Shown one piece after another: positions 62,384 through 64,000 of a stretch of DNA of 64,000 nt. The notes under the pieces were generated by a model. That model saw nothing but the letters and a program-made list of their open reading frames with translations, made no database searches and was not told the origin of the DNA. The position numbers and the translations under genes were made by a program. The DNA comes from Ceratothoa steindachneri. Its lineage: Eukaryota; Arthropoda; Malacostraca; Isopoda; Cymothoidae. Numbering within the stretch: the stretch's first letter is position 1; the number at the start of each line of letters is the position of its first letter. Location: assembly GCA_963969495.1 (NCBI GenBank), contig OZ018338.1, positions 46,693,206 to 46,757,205 of the forward strand. The letters run 5' to 3'.

Positions 62384-63986
62384 CAAAACCTGGAAAAACG
62401 GCCGTTTTCAAGGTTTAGTATATTTCCAAAAAAATGATTGAAAAGCGGGAGTTTGTGGATGATGCAAATATCTTCAAACCTATCCAATTAGGGTCTCCGA
62501 TTATAACTAATATTAGGCAAAAACGGCCAGTTTTGAGATTCGATCGATTTCTTATAAAAAGCTTGAAAACGTCAGTTTGGGGAAAATAAACCGTTTTTCA
62601 AACTTAGCAAGTTATTTCTCTCGAATCTAAGTAATATTACCCAAAACCTGGAAAAACGGCCGTTTTTAAGGTTAGGTCAATTTCCAAAAAAATGATTGAA
62701 AAGCGGGAGTTTTTTGGATGGTGCAAATATCTTCAAACCTATCCAATAAAGGTCTCCGATTTTAAGTAATATTAGGCAAAAACATGCAAAAACGGTCAGT
62801 TTTGAGATTCGATCGATTTCTTAAAAAAGCTCGAAAAACATCTGTTTTGGGAAAATAAGCCGTTTTTCAAACTTAGCAAGTTATTGCTCTTGAATCGAAG
62901 TAATATTATCCAAAACCTTAAAAAACGGCCGTTTTTAAGGTTTGATCCATTTCCTAAAAAAGATTTAAAAATAGGAGTTTTTTAGATGATGCAAATATCT
63001 TCAAACCTATCCAATTAGGGTCTCCGATTATAAGTAATATTATGCAAAATCATGCAAAAACAGGCAGTTTTGAGATTCGATCGATTTCTTAAAAAAAGCT
63101 CGAAAAACGTCGGTTTTAGGAAAATAAACCGTTTTTCAAACTTAGCAAGTTATTGCTCATGAATCTAAGTAATATTAAACAAAAGCTGGAAAAACGGCCG
63201 TTTTTAAGGTTTAAACCATTTCCTAAAAAAGATTGAAAATCGGGAGTTTTTTGGATGATGCAAATATCTTCAAACCTATCCAATTAAGGTCTCCGATTAT
63301 AAGTAATATTAGGCAAAAACATGCAAAAACGGCCAGTTTTGGGATTCAATCAATTTCTTAAAAAAAGCTTGAAAAACGTCAGTTTTGGGAAAATAAACCG
63401 ATTTTCAAACTTAGAGAGTTACTGTTCCCATATCTGAGGAATATTAACCAAAACCTGGAAAAACGGCCGTTTTTGAGGTTTGATCCATTTTCTAAAAAAG
63501 ATTGAAAAACGGGAGTTTTTTGGATAATGCAAATATTTTAAAACCTATTCAATTTAGGTCGCCGATTATAAGTAATATTATGCAAAATCATGCACAAACG
63601 GTCAGTTTTGAGATTCGATCGATTTCTTAAAAAAAGCTCGAAAAACGTCGGTTTTAGGAAAATAAACCGTTTTTCAAACTTAGCAAGTTATTGCTCATGA
63701 ATCTAAGTAATATTAAACAAAAGCTGGAAAAACGGCCGTTTTTAAGGTTTAAACCATTTCCTAAAAAAGATTGAAAAATGGGAGTTTTGGGGATAATGCA
63801 AATATCTTCAAACCTATCCAATTAAGGTCTCCGATTATAAGTAATATTAGGCAAAAACATGCAAAAACGGCCAGTTTATGGGATTCAATCGATTTCTTAA
63901 AAAAAGCTTGAAAAACGTCAGTTTTGGGAAAATAAACCATTTTCAAACTTACAGAGTTACTGTTCCCATATCTGAGGAATATTAAC
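62384..63986 (+). repeat. Six-dimer HOR M1/M2-M3-M4-M5-M6-M5
   Basis: Dimers start at 62384, 62642, 62911, 63180, 63449 and 63718; 1,603 bp. It shares TTAGTATATTTCC, GGTCAATTTCC, AAACATCTG, ACCGATTTTCAAAC and GTTTATGGG (63874) with 54082-55685. It lies beyond a different HOR lineage (56.5-61.8 kb), so the two lineages interleave. Confidence 0.86.
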
Positions 63987-64000
63987 CAAAACCTGGAAAA
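63987..64000 (+). repeat. First 14 bp of the next dimer
   Basis: CAAAACCTGGAAAA begins the next A half and is cut by the window end. The array therefore continues past 64000. The left edge also begins at a dimer start in this phase, which is chance or a choice of window. Confidence 0.9.

Larger units (their letters stand above)
1..64000 (+). repeat. Satellite DNA array, ~268-bp dimeric unit
   Basis: The whole window is a head-to-tail tandem array. Landmark words such as GTCTCCGATT (A half), TCTTAAAAAA (B half) and GTAATATT recur at fixed spacing from the first base to the last. I place 239 complete dimers between 1 and 63986, mean about 267.7 bp, and a 14-bp start of another. All copies read in the same direction. 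No unique DNA, mobile element or gene interrupts the array. Long higher-order satellite arrays of this kind are typical of eukaryotic centromeric or other constitutive heterochromatin. The exact chromosomal site and species are not shown by the sequence. Confidence 0.98.

Noticed and set aside
62044..62487. Longest open frame, 147 codons on the minus strand, and similar 60-109 codon frames elsewhere on both strands
   Set aside because: Each is a translation of the satellite. They recur wherever the same dimer order recurs, and start and stop at repeat words. Dimers of 268/269 bp shift the frame at each unit, both strands show equal numbers, and the products are low-complexity K/N/F/S strings with no domain.
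1..64000. CENP-B box (TTCG, four bases, A, two bases, CGGG)
   Set aside because: The CGGG in ATTGAAAAACGGGAG and ATTGAAAAGCGGGAG has the right A spacing, but the TTCG position reads GATT or TGAT. I found no full match on either strand.
1..64000. CRISPR array or phage/plasmid iterons
   Set aside because: Repeats abut with no unique spacers, the unit is ~268 bp, and there are no cas, replication or other genes.
1..64000. Transposon or retrotransposon internal tandem repeats, telomeric repeats, rDNA spacer
   Set aside because: No terminal repeats, target duplications, polymerase or integrase motifs, TTAGGG/TTTAGGG-like runs, or rRNA sequence seen. All bases fit the dimer pattern.

Overview
The whole 64 kb window is one uninterrupted, head-to-tail satellite DNA array. 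I see no gene, RNA gene, transposon, CRISPR array, prokaryotic operon or unique spacer. The sequence is AT-rich (about one third G+C in the unit counted by hand). It is all in one orientation, and both window edges lie inside the array. This is the signature of eukaryotic nuclear heterochromatin such as a centromere, pericentromere, knob or subtelomere. The species cannot be named from the sequence; a plant or an invertebrate is plausible.

The array is built in nested layers. (1) A ~46-bp block, a G/A5/CGG..GTTTT core plus an AT-rich arm, is recognisable twice in each half-unit. (2) Half-units A (~133 bp) and B (~135 bp) are clearly homologous, both end in TAATATTA, and alternate strictly. 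(3) A+B makes a ~268-bp dimer; I place 239 complete dimers (mean ~267.7 bp) plus 14 bp of a 240th. (4) The dimers fall into eight diagnosable types, named M1 to M8 here. (5) Types are strung into higher-order repeats (HORs): a canonical six-dimer unit M1-M2-M3-M4-M5-M6 of ~1,602 bp, five-dimer units (M1-M7-M8-M5-M6, M1-M2-M3-M5-M6, M3-M4-M5-M6-M5) of ~1,344 bp, and three-dimer units of ~807 bp. (6) These are duplicated in bulk with offsets of 5,089, 11,780, 6,430 and 14,186 bp, shown by rare private variants.

Diagnostic words. M1: TTTTCAAG and GAGTTTGTGG. M2: B half lacking 10 bp, with GTTTGGGG and ATTTCTCTCG. M3: GGTTAGGTC and GGATGGTGC, B half CGTCTGTTTTG and GAATCGAAG. M4: CCTTAAAAAACGG and AAAAATAGGAG, B half usually GCTCATGAATC. 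M5: TTTAAACCATTTCC and AATCGGGAG, B half AGAGAGTTACTGTTCCC. M6: TTTTTGAGG and ATATTTTAAAACC, B half AGCTTGGAAAACG. M7: GAGTTTTGGGGATAATGC and CTTAGCCAATT, B half TTTAATCG and ATATTTAC. M8: CAACACCTGG and often GGGACTTTTTTGG. A slash (M5/M1) marks a hybrid dimer.

Layout. 1-7.2 kb: canonical HORs separated by M1-M7-M8-containing short units. 7.2-19.3 kb: two full and one partial copy of a 5.09-kb, 19-dimer super-repeat. 19.3-25.7 kb: five- and three-dimer M7/M8 units, including a fresh 1,345-bp tandem duplication. 25.7-28.9 kb: two tandem canonical HORs. 28.9-32.1 kb: scrambled hybrid dimers. 32.1-36.1 kb: second copy of the 20-25.7 kb segment. 36.1-39.3 kb: two tandem canonical HORs. 39.35-52.2 kb: a 6,430-bp segmental duplication with later rearrangement. 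52.2-56.5 kb: M5-ended six- and seven-dimer units. 56.5-61.8 kb: M5/M1-M7-M8-M2-M3-M4 units. 61.8-64.0 kb: return to the M5-ended six-dimer unit.

No reading frame here is credible as a gene. Short open frames of 60-150 codons on both strands are translations of the repeat. Dimers of 268 and 269 bp are not multiples of three, so the frame shifts at each unit. All types, boundaries and offsets were read by eye; boundaries should be good to a few bases, and the phase origin (the C of CAAAACCTGG or its equivalent) is arbitrary.
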